Positions 26,788-35,860 of a stretch of DNA of 64,000 nucleotides are shown here, piece after piece. The notes beneath the pieces were generated by a model. It saw only the letters and a program-made list of their open reading frames with translations, had not been told where the DNA came from and made no database searches. This stretch comes from a bacterium (lineage in GTDB: Bacteria > CLD3 > SB21): assembly GCA_019695335.1 (NCBI GenBank), contig JAIBAF010000008.1, positions 19,048 to 83,047 on the forward strand, in the 5' to 3' direction. Each line of letters starts with the position of its first letter. The first letter of the stretch is position 1. A program made the position numbers and the translations under genes.

Positions 26788-27879
26788 TTATGCCAGTTTA
26801 ATAAAAACATTTGTAATACGCTCTGCCGCACGACCATCCCATAATTCTGGGATATTCCCTTTTTTATAAGTTCCATTCAAAACTTCATCAACTTTTTTGT
26901 GAATCAATGGTTCATCCAAACCTACAAGCGTATTCGTTCCGACTTCAATTGTAATCGGCCTTTCCGTATTCTCCCGCATCGTAAGGCAAGGAATGCCTAA
27001 GTAAGTCGTTTCCTCCTGCAGCCCTCCTGAATCTGTAATAGCCATTTTTGCATAGGCTGTTAAACCGACAAAATCAAAATATCCCACAGGATCCATTAGC
27101 TTTAGATTCTTCATTTTTGCAACTTTATCCGTTAAGCCAAACGTCTCAATCATTTTCCGTGTACGAGGATGAATTGGAAACACAACTGGTAACTTTAATT
27201 GGATTGCATGCAATATTTCAAAAATTTTCGATAATGATTTCAGATTGTCAACATTCGACGGTCGGTGAAGTGTCGTAATACAATATGATTTCTCAGAGAG
27301 TTTCAGATTGGCTGCTGTTTGTGACTGGCTGATTTGCGGTTGAGCAAATACAAGTGAATCAATCATCACGTTGCCGGTAAAATATATTTGTTTTTCCGAT
27401 TTTCCTTCTTTTAATAAGTTTTCGTTACCGCTTTTTTCAGTTGTAAAAAGAACTTCGGCGATTGCATCCGTGACCAGTCGGTTAATTTCTTCCGGCATCG
27501 AACGATCAGAGCTCCTTAATCCGGCTTCAACGTGCGCGACCGGTACATGGAGCTTTGAAGCTGTTACTGAACAAGCCAACGTCGAATTAATATCACCCAA
27601 TACGACAACCCAGTCCGGTTTTTCCTGCAGCACAACGGTTTCAAACCGTTTCATGATTTCGGCTGTTTGTTCAGCATGAGTTCCGGAACCAACATTGAGA
27701 TGAATGTCGGGCTCAGGTATTTGTAACTCCTTAAAAAAAATATCCGACATTTTGTTATCGTAATGTTGCCCTGTATGCACCAGTTTCGGTTGAAGTGATG
27801 GATGCTTTTTCATTTCTCTCAGGATAGGCGCAATTTTCATAAAATTCGGACGAGCACCTGCAACACACAATAGTTTCAA
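26788..27879 (-). CDS. wecB: Non-hydrolysing UDP-N-acetylglucosamine 2-epimerase family protein
   Basis: The product interconverts UDP-GlcNAc and UDP-ManNAc (WecB) or the corresponding diacetamido-uronates (WbpI). Family motifs are GARPNFMKIAPI at the N-terminus, HTGQHYD, VVLGDINSTLA, HVEAGLRSSDRSMPEEINR, TLHRPSNVDN and the substrate-binding TDSGGLQEE. The frame is open to 27987, but that part overlaps the preceding dehydrogenase gene and has no homologous character. I place the start at TTG 27879 because AGGGAG lies seven bases upstream, the protein then begins LKLLCVAGARPN, and the length of 363 residues is normal. The choice between WecB and WbpI activity is unresolved; the neighbouring wbpA, WbpD-like and WbpE-like genes favour the latter. 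Confidence 0.92.
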   Translation of the reverse strand: MKLLCVAGARPNFMKIAPILREMKKHPSLQPKLVHTGQHYDNKMSDIFFKELQIPEPDIHLNVGSGTHAEQTAEIMKRFETVVLQEKPDWVVVLGDINSTLACSVTASKLHVPVAHVEAGLRSSDRSMPEEINRLVTDAIAEVLFTTEKSGNENLLKEGKSEKQIYFTGNVMIDSLVFAQPQISQSQTAANLKLSEKSYCITTLHRPSNVDNLKSLSKIFEILHAIQLKLPVVFPIHPRTRKMIETFGLTDKVAKMKNLKLMDPVGYFDFVGLTAYAKMAITDSGGLQEETTYLGIPCLTMRENTERPITIEVGTNTLVGLDEPLIHKKVDEVLNGTYKKGNIPELWDGRAAERITNVFIKLA

Positions 27880-27895
27880 AGAACGGCTCCCTTTT

Positions 27896-29233
27896 TTAGA
27901 GTTTGTGATCCCACTGGCCTGATCCGAGTAACGCAATTTTTTCTCGATATTGTGTAATGTCCTTGGTGGCATTACGAGCATCGACAACCACTTTGCTATT
28001 TTCGACGATCATTTTGAAATCGTATGAACTGTGATCCGTCCCAACAAAAACACAGTCGACACTACTCAGAAATTCTTTTGATAAAATTTGTGAACGGAAT
28101 TTTTTTCCAAATAATTCAACTTCCGGGACATGTGGATCATTGTACATCACTTCGCCGAAACCTTTTTGAATCATGATTTCCATGACTTTCAGTGACGGAG
28201 AATGGCGAATATCGTCGACGTCTTTTTTGAACGCAGCCCCTAACACAAGAACTTTAGCTTTGGATAAAGCCGCACCACGCATCGCCAGCGCTTCAACAAT
28301 CATTGAATAGGCATAAAACGGCATATTTTCATTAACTTCGGCGGCTAGTTCGATAAAATTCGTATGGAAATCATACCCGCGGGCTTTCCATGAAAGATAA
28401 TATGGGTCAATCAGAATACAATGTCCGCCGATGCCCGGACCCGGATAAAACGGCATAAATCCAAACGGCTTAGTGGCGGCGGCACTAATGACTTCCCACA
28501 TATTGATACCACCCATTCGATCACATAATTGCGCAAGCTCATTCACTAATGCAATATTAACACTACGAAATATATTTTCGAGTAACTTGCACATTTCAGC
28601 GACTCGCGGATTGGATACCGGCACGACTTTTTCAATGATTTGTGAGTTGATCAGGCAGGCCAATTCAGTACACGTTTTCGTCACGCCTCCAACGACTACG
28701 GGTGTGTTAGCCGTAGTAAATTTTTTATTTCCCGGATCGATGCGTTCAGGAGAAAATGCCAAATAATAATTCACGCCAACTTTTTTCCCGGTACGATCGA
28801 GAATCGGTTGAACGATTTTTTCAGTGGTTTCAGGAAAGGTTGTACTTTTCAAAATGATTAATTGTCCGTCTCTTAGACCTTTTGCTATTCCTTCCGCTGA
28901 ATTAACAATGTAAGAAACATCGGGTTCCTTATTGTCAGTAAAGGGCGTCGGGACGCAAATGTAAATAACGTCCAGTTCTTTTACCTTATTATAATCGGAT
29001 GCCGCTTTTAAAAGTCCTGACTGATGGCATTTCGCAAACCGATCGTTAGGAATATCTTCGATATAATTGCGACCTTCATTGACATTTTTCACTTTTTGTT
29101 CGTCAAGATCGATCCCTAAAGTTTGATAGCCATTGGCGGCAAATTCAACAGCGAGCGGTAATCCGACATACCCCAACCCGACGACACCGATCACGGCTTT
29201 TTTGTCTTTGATTTTATTTTGTAAACTCTCCAT
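27896..29233 (-). CDS. wbpA: UDP-N-acetyl-D-glucosamine 6-dehydrogenase (WbpA-like)
   Basis: A 445-residue nucleotide-sugar dehydrogenase that oxidises C6 of a UDP-HexNAc to the uronate with two NAD. The Rossmann motif GLGYVGLPLAVEFA starts at 19, VPTPF is near 94, the catalytic Lys216 lies in VAEMCKLLENIFRSVN, and the nucleophile Cys272 is in PGPGIGGHCILIDP. NYIEDIP near residue 56 and the SPERIDPGN loop are typical of the WbpA/VipA branch rather than Ugd. A CGGAG precedes the ATG. The gene is 55 bases downstream of ugd and 16 upstream of the epimerase gene. It supplies UDP-GlcNAcA or UDP-ManNAcA for the polysaccharide. Confidence 0.92.
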   Translation of the reverse strand: MESLQNKIKDKKAVIGVVGLGYVGLPLAVEFAANGYQTLGIDLDEQKVKNVNEGRNYIEDIPNDRFAKCHQSGLLKAASDYNKVKELDVIYICVPTPFTDNKEPDVSYIVNSAEGIAKGLRDGQLIILKSTTFPETTEKIVQPILDRTGKKVGVNYYLAFSPERIDPGNKKFTTANTPVVVGGVTKTCTELACLINSQIIEKVVPVSNPRVAEMCKLLENIFRSVNIALVNELAQLCDRMGGINMWEVISAAATKPFGFMPFYPGPGIGGHCILIDPYYLSWKARGYDFHTNFIELAAEVNENMPFYAYSMIVEALAMRGAALSKAKVLVLGAAFKKDVDDIRHSPSLKVMEIMIQKGFGEVMYNDPHVPEVELFGKKFRSQILSKEFLSSVDCVFVGTDHSSYDFKMIVENSKVVVDARNATKDITQYREKIALLGSGQWDHKL

Positions 29234-29288
29234 AGACTCCGTTTTGTTATTTGAAGTGCGCGCAAAGTAAACTTTTTAGCACAGTAAA

Positions 29289-30611
29289 TCAAGAGTTTAT
29301 TGGTGCATAACCGCGTCCAACCCCGAGATAATTGATCCCCAGTCCCTTCACTTCATCAGGGTTATAGACATTGCGACAATCGACCAAATTCGGTTTTTTT
29401 AACAAGCTCTTAATCTTGGGCAAGTCAAGCTCACGGAATTCATTCCATTCTGTAACCAGTACCAAACAATCGGCATCTTTAGCCACATCGTAGGCGTTAT
29501 TAGCATAGACAATGTTTGGAAAAATACTTTTGGTCGCTTCATGGGCCACCGGATCATAGGCTTTTATATTCGCCCCGGCTTTGAGCATTTCTTCAATGAT
29601 AACCAACGCTGTCGCTTCACGGATATCATCAGTATTGGGCTTGAAAGCCAACCCTAAAAGGCCAATTGTTTTGCCTTTCAAATCGCCCACCAATGTTTTG
29701 ATCTTATTGACCATCACATGTTTTTGATGATCGTTGGCTTCGATAGCCGCCCGTACAACAAGATTTTGCACGCCGGTTTCTTCCGCCGTTTTGACTAAAG
29801 CTTGGGTGTCTTTAGGAAAACAAGAACCTCCAAAACCGCCGCCTGCATGCAAAAATTTTGGACTAATGCGACCGTCCAGCCCCATGGCTTTAGCGACCAC
29901 TTTCACATCGGCGCCAATTTTTTCACAGATATTAGCGATCTCATTGATAAAAGAAATTTTAACAGCCAAAAAAGCATTTGAAGCGTACTTAATCATTTCT
30001 GAAGATTCGACATTCGTTATCACCATAGGCGTTTCATTTAGATAGAGAGGTCGGTAAACAACTTTCATAATTTCCGTTGCACGATCGCTGGTGCTTCCGA
30101 TGACCACTCTGTCCGGTCTTAAAAAATCATTCACCGCCGAACCTTCGCGCAAAAATTCCGGATTGGATACTACGTCAAATTCCGAGCCTTTAGGCGCTTT
30201 CTGCCCGATGATTTTTTTAACTTTCATTCCGGTTCCCGCCGGAACGGTACTTTTAGTCACTACTACTTTATAACCGTTTAAATTGGCAGCAATATTTTCA
30301 GCCACCTTAAATACAATGGACAAATCAGCCTCGCCACTCGTTCCCGGCGGAGTTCCTACAGCAATAAAAATCACTTCGGTATCACGAATGGAAGCGGCAA
30401 CGTCGTTCGAAAAGAAGAGCCTTTCTTTTTCAACATTGCGTTTGACGACTTCTTCCAAGCCGGGCTCATATATCGGAATAATGCCTTGTTTCAACTTATT
30501 AATTTTGTCGAGATCAATATCCGCACAAATCACATGATTGCCAAAATCGGCAAGACAAGCGCCGGACACCAAGCCGACATACCCTGTTCCAACCACACAA
30601 ATACGTTTCAC
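29289..30611 (-). CDS. ugd: UDP-glucose 6-dehydrogenase
   Basis: A 440-residue enzyme making UDP-glucuronate from UDP-glucose. The N-terminus KRICVVGTGYVGLVSGACL, the VGTPPGTSGEADLS loop, TKSTVPAGT, SNPEFLREGSAVNDF, and HAGGGFGGSCFPKD with the catalytic cysteine (Cys264 from this start) are all characteristic. I choose the GTG at 30611 because CGGAG sits at proper distance from it, while the ATG two codons upstream is directly attached to the ribosome site; the protein then starts MKRICVVG as usual. It lies only 16 bases after the rnc stop, so the polysaccharide cluster begins here without a visible transcriptional break from the fatty-acid/rnc operon. Confidence 0.93.
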   Translation of the reverse strand: MKRICVVGTGYVGLVSGACLADFGNHVICADIDLDKINKLKQGIIPIYEPGLEEVVKRNVEKERLFFSNDVAASIRDTEVIFIAVGTPPGTSGEADLSIVFKVAENIAANLNGYKVVVTKSTVPAGTGMKVKKIIGQKAPKGSEFDVVSNPEFLREGSAVNDFLRPDRVVIGSTSDRATEIMKVVYRPLYLNETPMVITNVESSEMIKYASNAFLAVKISFINEIANICEKIGADVKVVAKAMGLDGRISPKFLHAGGGFGGSCFPKDTQALVKTAEETGVQNLVVRAAIEANDHQKHVMVNKIKTLVGDLKGKTIGLLGLAFKPNTDDIREATALVIIEEMLKAGANIKAYDPVAHEATKSIFPNIVYANNAYDVAKDADCLVLVTEWNEFRELDLPKIKSLLKKPNLVDCRNVYNPDEVKGLGINYLGVGRGYAPINS

Positions 30612-30627
30612 GGTCATCTCCGAATAT

Positions 30628-31446
30628 TTAATTTGAACTTTGTTTGATTTTTTTTAAGGCTTCACGCGCAGCCTGCTGCTCTGCGTCCTTCTTCGTCATA
30701 CCTTTTCCTGTTCCATATACTTCATCTTTTATTTTCACTTCGACGGTAAACTGTTTACTATGTTCAGGCCCTGTTTCGCTAATGACAATATAATGCGGCA
30801 TACCCCACTCACTACTTTGGCTAAATTCCAAAAGTTCGCCTTTAAAATTAGTATTCATTTCATCGCTCAACACCCGCATCATATCGACTAACACAAATTT
30901 TTGAATAAACATTTTCGCTTCGGGAAACCCGCTGTCCAGATAAATAGCGCCGATCAAAGATTCTAAAACATCCGATAAGATCGAAGGGCGGTTTCGGCCT
31001 CCCGAACGCTGCTCACCTTCGCTCAGGAGTACAAAGTCACCCAAATTGATCCGTTCAGCACAGTTCGCCAAAACTTTTTTATTGACCAATAAAGCTTTAC
31101 ATTTGGTCAATTCACCTTCTTCTTTGTCCGGAAACTGACGAAATAAACTTTCAGAAACGATCATATTCAGAATCGAATCGCCTAAAAACTCCAGCCGTTC
31201 GTAAGATGTAATGCGTTCGGCATTAGTCACATTCAGATACGAACGGTGCTTTAATGATTGTACAAAAAGCTGGTGATTATTGATCGAGTAGGATATGTTT
31301 TTTTCCAGACGCGATAATTGTTCCCTCAATATCCGGTCATTCTTAATCTCTTTCGGACGCTGTAGAAAACCACGTCCTAAAAAAAATTGTTTCAGCTTCG
31401 ATAGAAGGTTCCCGGAGTTTTTTGAAATCTGTTTATTCGAAGTCAT
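30628..31446 (-). CDS. rnc: Ribonuclease III
   Basis: Double-strand-specific endoribonuclease for rRNA and mRNA processing. The 272 residues start with a ~45-residue basic extension, then the endonuclease domain with the signature YERLEFLGDSILNMIVSE (Asp90 and neighbours bind Mg) and DVLESLIGAIYLDSGF carrying the second acidic cluster. The C-terminal ~70 residues (ELLEFSQSSEWGMPHY to KKDAEQQAAREALKKI) form a double-stranded RNA-binding domain. It follows fabF by 27 bases. The rnc position after acpP-fabF is a widely conserved bacterial order. Confidence 0.96.
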   Translation of the reverse strand: MTSNKQISKNSGNLLSKLKQFFLGRGFLQRPKEIKNDRILREQLSRLEKNISYSINNHQLFVQSLKHRSYLNVTNAERITSYERLEFLGDSILNMIVSESLFRQFPDKEEGELTKCKALLVNKKVLANCAERINLGDFVLLSEGEQRSGGRNRPSILSDVLESLIGAIYLDSGFPEAKMFIQKFVLVDMMRVLSDEMNTNFKGELLEFSQSSEWGMPHYIVISETGPEHSKQFTVEVKIKDEVYGTGKGMTKKDAEQQAAREALKKIKQSSN

Positions 31447-31473
31447 TGACTATCTGCATCTGCTACCTGTAAT

Positions 31474-32718
31474 CTACGGTACGTAGCGTTTTACGGCCAA
31501 ACATGTATTGTGGCCTCCGAATCCAAACGTATTGCTGATAGCGGCATTAATTTTTCTCTCGATCGCTTTATTCGGTATATAATTCAAATCGCATTCCGGA
31601 TCCGGTTCTTCATAATTGATCGTCGGCGGCGCTACCGAATGATGAACAGCCATCGTGATCGCAATGAATTCCACGCCACCTGCAGCGCCAAGTAAATGTC
31701 CCGTCATCGATTTGGTCGAACTGACCAGTAACTTATACGCATGCTCGCCGAAAACAGTCTTGATAGCGGCGGTCTCGTTTTTGTCGTTGTATTCCGTCGA
31801 AGTACCATGCGCATTGATATAATCGATGTCTTCAGGTTTAAGTCCTGCATCTTTTAGAGCAATGGTCATAGCCCGGGCAGCGCCTTCACCGCCTTCAGCG
31901 GGCGCCGTAATATGATAGGCATCATCGGTATAACCGACGCCGGCAATTTCCGCATAGATTTTAGCGCCGCGCTTTAAAGCGTGTTCCAGTTCTTCAATGA
32001 CGACAATTCCCGAACCTTCGCCCATGACGAATCCGTCGCGATGTTTGTCAAAAGGACGGCTGGCGTGTTTGAAATCGTCATTACGTGTAGACAAAGCCTT
32101 TAAAGCATTAAATCCGGCAACTCCCATGCGGCAGATTCCCGCTTCCGTGCCGCCGCATACCATCGCGTCGGCGTCACCGCGTTGAATCAACATGAAGGCA
32201 TCGCCAATCGCGTGGCTGCCCGTCGCACATGCTGAAACGGTAGCATAATTCGGCCCTTTAAGACCAAACATAATAGCCACCTGTCCGGCAGCGATGTCAA
32301 TAATCATCATGGGAATGAAAAACGGGCTGACCCTTTGTGCGCCCTTTTGTAAATACGTTTCAAATTGTTCTTCGAATGTATTGAATCCGCCGATACCACT
32401 ACCGATAATACAACCGATCCGGTTGGCATCCAGAGATTTGGCATCAAGCTTGGCATCGTCAATAGCCATTTTTGCCGCTGCTATGGCAAAATGCGTGAAC
32501 CGGTCATTACGACGGATCTCTTTTTTATCCATGTATTGACCGGCATCAAAATTTTTTACTTCCGCTGCAAATTTGGTTACGTGATCTTTCGTATCAAAAA
32601 GCGTGATCATGTCTACACCGTTTCGGCCCTCCAGCATTCCCTTCCACGTCTCATCAGCACTATTACCAATGGGAGTGACAGCGCCTATTCCGGTCACGAC
32701 GACCCGACGTTTTTGCAT
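31474..32718 (-). CDS. fabF: Beta-ketoacyl-ACP synthase II
   Basis: Condensing enzyme that elongates acyl-ACP with malonyl-ACP. The start is the ATG at 32718, with AAGGAG six bases upstream; this gives [18 protein letters not shown], the standard opening, and 414 residues. The catalytic triad is complete: Cys164 in [12 protein letters not shown], His304 in [11 protein letters not shown] and His341 in [14 protein letters not shown] strong hairpin (32752-32803) lies between acpP and this gene, so its expression may depend on readthrough or on a promoter I could not identify. Confidence 0.97.
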   Translation of the reverse strand: MQKRRVVVTGIGAVTPIGNSADETWKGMLEGRNGVDMITLFDTKDHVTKFAAEVKNFDAGQYMDKKEIRRNDRFTHFAIAAAKMAIDDAKLDAKSLDANRIGCIIGSGIGGFNTFEEQFETYLQKGAQRVSPFFIPMMIIDIAAGQVAIMFGLKGPNYATVSACATGSHAIGDAFMLIQRGDADAMVCGGTEAGICRMGVAGFNALKALSTRNDDFKHASRPFDKHRDGFVMGEGSGIVVIEELEHALKRGAKIYAEIAGVGYTDDAYHITAPAEGGEGAARAMTIALKDAGLKPEDIDYINAHGTSTEYNDKNETAAIKTVFGEHAYKLLVSSTKSMTGHLLGAAGGVEFIAITMAVHHSVAPPTINYEEPDPECDLNYIPNKAIERKINAAISNTFGFGGHNTCLAVKRYVP

Positions 32719-32751
32719 GAACGACTCCTTACTTGCCAAATGTTTGATTGG

Positions 32752-32803
32752 AAAAACCAAACCGATAGGATTTATAAAACCTGCTTTATAAATCCTATCC
32801 GGT
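32752..32803 (-). terminator. Hairpin terminator or attenuator between acpP and fabF
   Basis: The two arms (32761-32778 and 32785-32803) match over about 18 positions with one bulged base; the 15-base core is perfect. The loop is six bases. On the minus strand the second arm is followed by TTTGGTTTTT, giving an intrinsic-terminator shape just downstream of acpP. It would stop part of the transcripts and could also stabilise the acpP mRNA end. Confidence 0.65.
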
Positions 32804-32835
32804 TATTCTTACAAATTATAAACCAAGCGGTTATA

Positions 32836-33087
32836 TTATTTACCTAACTTGTTAACTAAATACTCAATAGTCGAACCGACAGTGGTGAGTTTTGCTGCTT
32901 CTTCTTCCGGAATTTTTTCGCCGAGACTGAACGAATCTTCGAATTCCATTACTAACTCAACCTGATCCAGTGAATCCGCACCTAAATCTTCAACATAAGA
33001 AGCAGCCGGTGTTACTTCAGCTTCCGTCACGCCAAGTTTCTTGACGATGATCTCTTTTACTTTTTTCTCGATTTCTTCTTTGCTCAT
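32836..33087 (-). CDS. acpP: Acyl carrier protein
   Basis: An 83-residue acidic helical protein that carries acyl chains on 4'-phosphopantetheine. The attachment serine is in [17 protein letters not shown], the universally conserved site. Two ATGs compete: the first (33093) is only two bases after AAGGAG, whereas the second (33087) has eight bases, giving [13 protein letters not shown], so the second is chosen. It lies between fabG and fabF, followed by the hairpin at 32752-32803, which could allow higher acpP than fabF expression. Confidence 0.97.
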   Translation of the reverse strand: MSKEEIEKKVKEIIVKKLGVTEAEVTPAASYVEDLGADSLDQVELVMEFEDSFSLGEKIPEEEAAKLTTVGSTIEYLVNKLGK

Positions 33088-33157
33088 GATCATTTCTCCT
33101 TAATGAAGGTTATGTGAATGTTTCTTCCCTTATTATAAAATCTTATCTGAGTTTCCA

Positions 33158-33907
33158 TTATCGTATGACGCGCCCGCCGTCAACCTGAATTACCTGACCG
33201 GTAATATACGCGGCTTCATCCGAAGCCAGAAATTTTACTGTATAAGCTACTTCGTCAATAGTACCCGATCTTCCCAACGGAATATATTTCAATACTTCGG
33301 CGACTGTTTGCTCAGAAAAATCTTTCGTCATATCGGTAAGTATATACCCGGGCGCGACGGAATTAACCGTTATCGCGTAGGGCGCCAGTTCTTTTGCCGT
33401 AGCCATCATCAATCCGTCAATACCGGCTTTGGAAGCGGCATAATTGGCTTGAAACGGGTTGCCTCCGAGCGCCACGACGGATGACATGTAGATAATTCTT
33501 CCGTATCGTTGTTTCATCATTGTTTTAGCAGCCAGACGTGAACAGATGAAAGCGCTTTTTAGATTATTCTTCAGCACCCAATCCCATTCATCTTCATTCA
33601 TCCGCGCCAATAAGCTGTTTTTAAATACGCCTGCGTTATTAACTAAAATATCCAAACGACCAAATTTTTCCTGCACAGTATCAAACAGTTTTTTAGCTTC
33701 AGTCCAGTCGGAAACGTCCGCCTGCACAGCCTGCAAATGATCGTTCGAAGCGAATGAACGCAATTCCTGTTCGGCGATTCTCAACCGCTCCGCATCCCGG
33801 CCGTTAATCACCACCGTTGCACCGTTTGTCAAAAAACATTGCGCGATAGCCTTGCCGATTCCGCGAGACGAACCGGTCACTACCGCTACTTTATCACGCA
33901 GTACCAT
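33158..33907 (-). CDS. fabG: 3-oxoacyl-ACP reductase
   Basis: NADPH-dependent SDR enzyme of fatty-acid elongation, 249 residues. Cofactor motif TGSSRGIGKA is at 11-20, NNAG at 90-93, the catalytic Ser142/143 in MSSVVA, and Tyr156 and Lys160 in NYAASKAG. The C-terminal VNSVAPGYILTDMT and TGQVIQVDGGRVIR are typical. Its ATG overlaps the fabD stop in a TAATG junction, so translation of the two is probably coupled. Confidence 0.96.
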   Translation of the reverse strand: MVLRDKVAVVTGSSRGIGKAIAQCFLTNGATVVINGRDAERLRIAEQELRSFASNDHLQAVQADVSDWTEAKKLFDTVQEKFGRLDILVNNAGVFKNSLLARMNEDEWDWVLKNNLKSAFICSRLAAKTMMKQRYGRIIYMSSVVALGGNPFQANYAASKAGIDGLMMATAKELAPYAITVNSVAPGYILTDMTKDFSEQTVAEVLKYIPLGRSGTIDEVAYTVKFLASDEAAYITGQVIQVDGGRVIR

Positions 33908-34836
33908 TAATGCTGGAACTTTACTAATTCATCCGCCTTGCCAATGCATTCACACGGAATGTTCTTATCGATACGTTTAACCAATCCTTGCAGTACATTG
34001 CCTGGACCGATTTCATAAAATTTGTTTGCACCGTCGGCGATCATGTTGACAACGGTTTCATGCCATTTGACAGGAGCAGTAATCTGATCGACTAATAGTT
34101 TTTTAAATTCATTGCCGGATTGAGCCGCGCGCGCTGTTACATTTGGATAAACCGTCAAAGCGGTATCCCGGAAAACCATAGTGTTTAATAATTTCTGTAC
34201 TTCTTCTTTAGCGCTTTCCATTAATGGCGAATGGAAAGCACCGCTGACGACTAATTCTTTGACCATTCGTGCGCCTTTTTCTTTGGCCAACTCCATCGCT
34301 TTTTTGACGCCTTCGATCGACCCGGAAATCACAATTTGACCGGGCGAATTATAATTAGCGCACTGCACAATGCCGGACGTGTACGCTTCACAACAAATTT
34401 TTCCAAGTGGTTCTGCATCCATACCAATTACGGCGGCCATGGTACCTTTGTTGACTTCGCCGGCATGTTGCATAGCTGCTGCACGAACTTTGACAATTTT
34501 CAAAGCATCTTCAAACGACAGAACTCCGGCCGCCACCAGAGCCGAATATTCGCCTAAGCTATGTCCGGCCGACATTTGAAAACTCATGTCTTTAAATTTT
34601 TCTTTTAATATTTCAAGCGTCACGATGCTATGAACGAAAATTGCAGGCTGCGTTACTCTCGTTTGTTTCAATGCGTCTTCAGGGCCTTCAAATGAAGTCT
34701 TAATAAGATCAAATCCTAAAATTTCATTCGCTTTGTCATACATCGTTTTAGCTACAGGGAAAGAATCGTAAAAATCTTTACCCATACCAATATATTGCGA
34801 ACCTTGTCCCGGAAATATAAATGCTATTTTTGACAT
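33907..34836 (-). CDS. fabD: Malonyl-CoA:ACP transacylase
   Basis: A 309-residue transferase that loads malonyl groups on ACP. The N-terminal IFPGQGSQYIGMGKD, the nucleophile Ser93 in GHSLGEYSAL and the catalytic His202 in GAFHSPLME are intact. It lies 12 bases after fabH and overlaps fabG by one base. It is cytoplasmic and part of the housekeeping type II fatty-acid pathway. Confidence 0.96.
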   Translation of the reverse strand: MSKIAFIFPGQGSQYIGMGKDFYDSFPVAKTMYDKANEILGFDLIKTSFEGPEDALKQTRVTQPAIFVHSIVTLEILKEKFKDMSFQMSAGHSLGEYSALVAAGVLSFEDALKIVKVRAAAMQHAGEVNKGTMAAVIGMDAEPLGKICCEAYTSGIVQCANYNSPGQIVISGSIEGVKKAMELAKEKGARMVKELVVSGAFHSPLMESAKEEVQKLLNTMVFRDTALTVYPNVTARAAQSGNEFKKLLVDQITAPVKWHETVVNMIADGANKFYEIGPGNVLQGLVKRIDKNIPCECIGKADELVKFQH

Positions 34837-34848
34837 ATTAAGTTTTAG

Positions 34849-35847
34849 TTAGTACGCCCATTTCAATAAAATACTGCTACAGGTAAATCCTCCGCCAAAG
34901 GCCGCGATCACGACAATATCTCCTTTTTTCAAACGACCGGTACTGACCGCTTCCGATAAACAAATCGGAATGGTCGCTGCCGTCGTATTGCCATATCGAT
35001 CAATATTCACCATGACTTGCGATTCATTCAATCCCATTCTTTGAGCCGCGGAATCAATGATCCGTTTGTTAGCCTGATGCGGTACGAATAATCCCACATC
35101 CTTGCCGGTCAAACCGTTGCGTTCTACAATCAGCGCAGATGCCTCGGACATACCTTTGACGGCGTATTGATAAACATTTTTACCATCTTGAAACACGTAA
35201 TGCATTTTCTTGTCGACGGTTTCATGCGTCGGCGGGTTCAAGCTGCCACCGCCAGGCATATTCAAATATTGAGCCCCATTACCATCAATGGTGTTGTAAA
35301 AATCCAGTATGCCCACGTTCTTTTCTTCAGTACGTTCAAGCAATACTACTCCGGCAGCGTCGCCGAAAAGGATGCACGTATTGCGATCAGTATAGTCCAC
35401 GATCGAACTCATTTTATCGGCGCCCACGACCAGAACTTTTTTGGCCGAGCCGCTTTCGATAAATTGCGCTCCGATGACCAGAGAATATGCAAACCCGCAA
35501 CAAGCGGCCGATACGTCGAATCCCCATGCATTCGTCATGCCTGTTTTCGCTTGAAGTAAACAGGTTGCCGAAGGAAACATCATATCCGGCGTCACGGTAC
35601 CAAACACGATCACGTCGATTTCCTCGGGATTGATCTTATGTTTTTCAAATAGCACTTTGCACGCCTCCGCGGCCATATCGGACGAAGCGCCTTTTTCCAT
35701 AATGTGGCGTTCTTTGATGCCGGTACGCGACGTAATCCATTCGTCGTTGGTATCGACCATTTTTTCGAGATCGGCGTTCGTCAACAATTTATCCGGCGCC
35801 CAGTGAGCTACGGCCGTTATCGCGGCACGAAATTTCTTTTTTTCCAC
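34849..35847 (-). CDS. fabH: Beta-ketoacyl-ACP synthase III
   Basis: Initiating condensing enzyme joining acetyl-CoA and malonyl-ACP. The Cys-His-Asn triad is visible as Cys116 in VSAACCGFAYSL, His257 in VPHQANKRI and Asn287 in RYGNTTAA; note the extra cysteine directly after the catalytic one, where Ser is common. The start codon is GTG at 35847. The length of 332 residues is standard. It lies 13 bases after plsX and 12 before fabD. Confidence 0.95.
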   Translation of the reverse strand: MEKKKFRAAITAVAHWAPDKLLTNADLEKMVDTNDEWITSRTGIKERHIMEKGASSDMAAEACKVLFEKHKINPEEIDVIVFGTVTPDMMFPSATCLLQAKTGMTNAWGFDVSAACCGFAYSLVIGAQFIESGSAKKVLVVGADKMSSIVDYTDRNTCILFGDAAGVVLLERTEEKNVGILDFYNTIDGNGAQYLNMPGGGSLNPPTHETVDKKMHYVFQDGKNVYQYAVKGMSEASALIVERNGLTGKDVGLFVPHQANKRIIDSAAQRMGLNESQVMVNIDRYGNTTAATIPICLSEAVSTGRLKKGDIVVIAAFGGGFTCSSILLKWAY

Positions 35848-35860
35848 GCAATACTTTCAG

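Noticed and set aside
26788..27987. Longer version of the 2-epimerase starting at 27987
   Set aside because: The extra 36 residues lie inside the preceding dehydrogenase gene and do not resemble the family; TTG 27879 has a proper ribosome site and gives the usual N-terminus.
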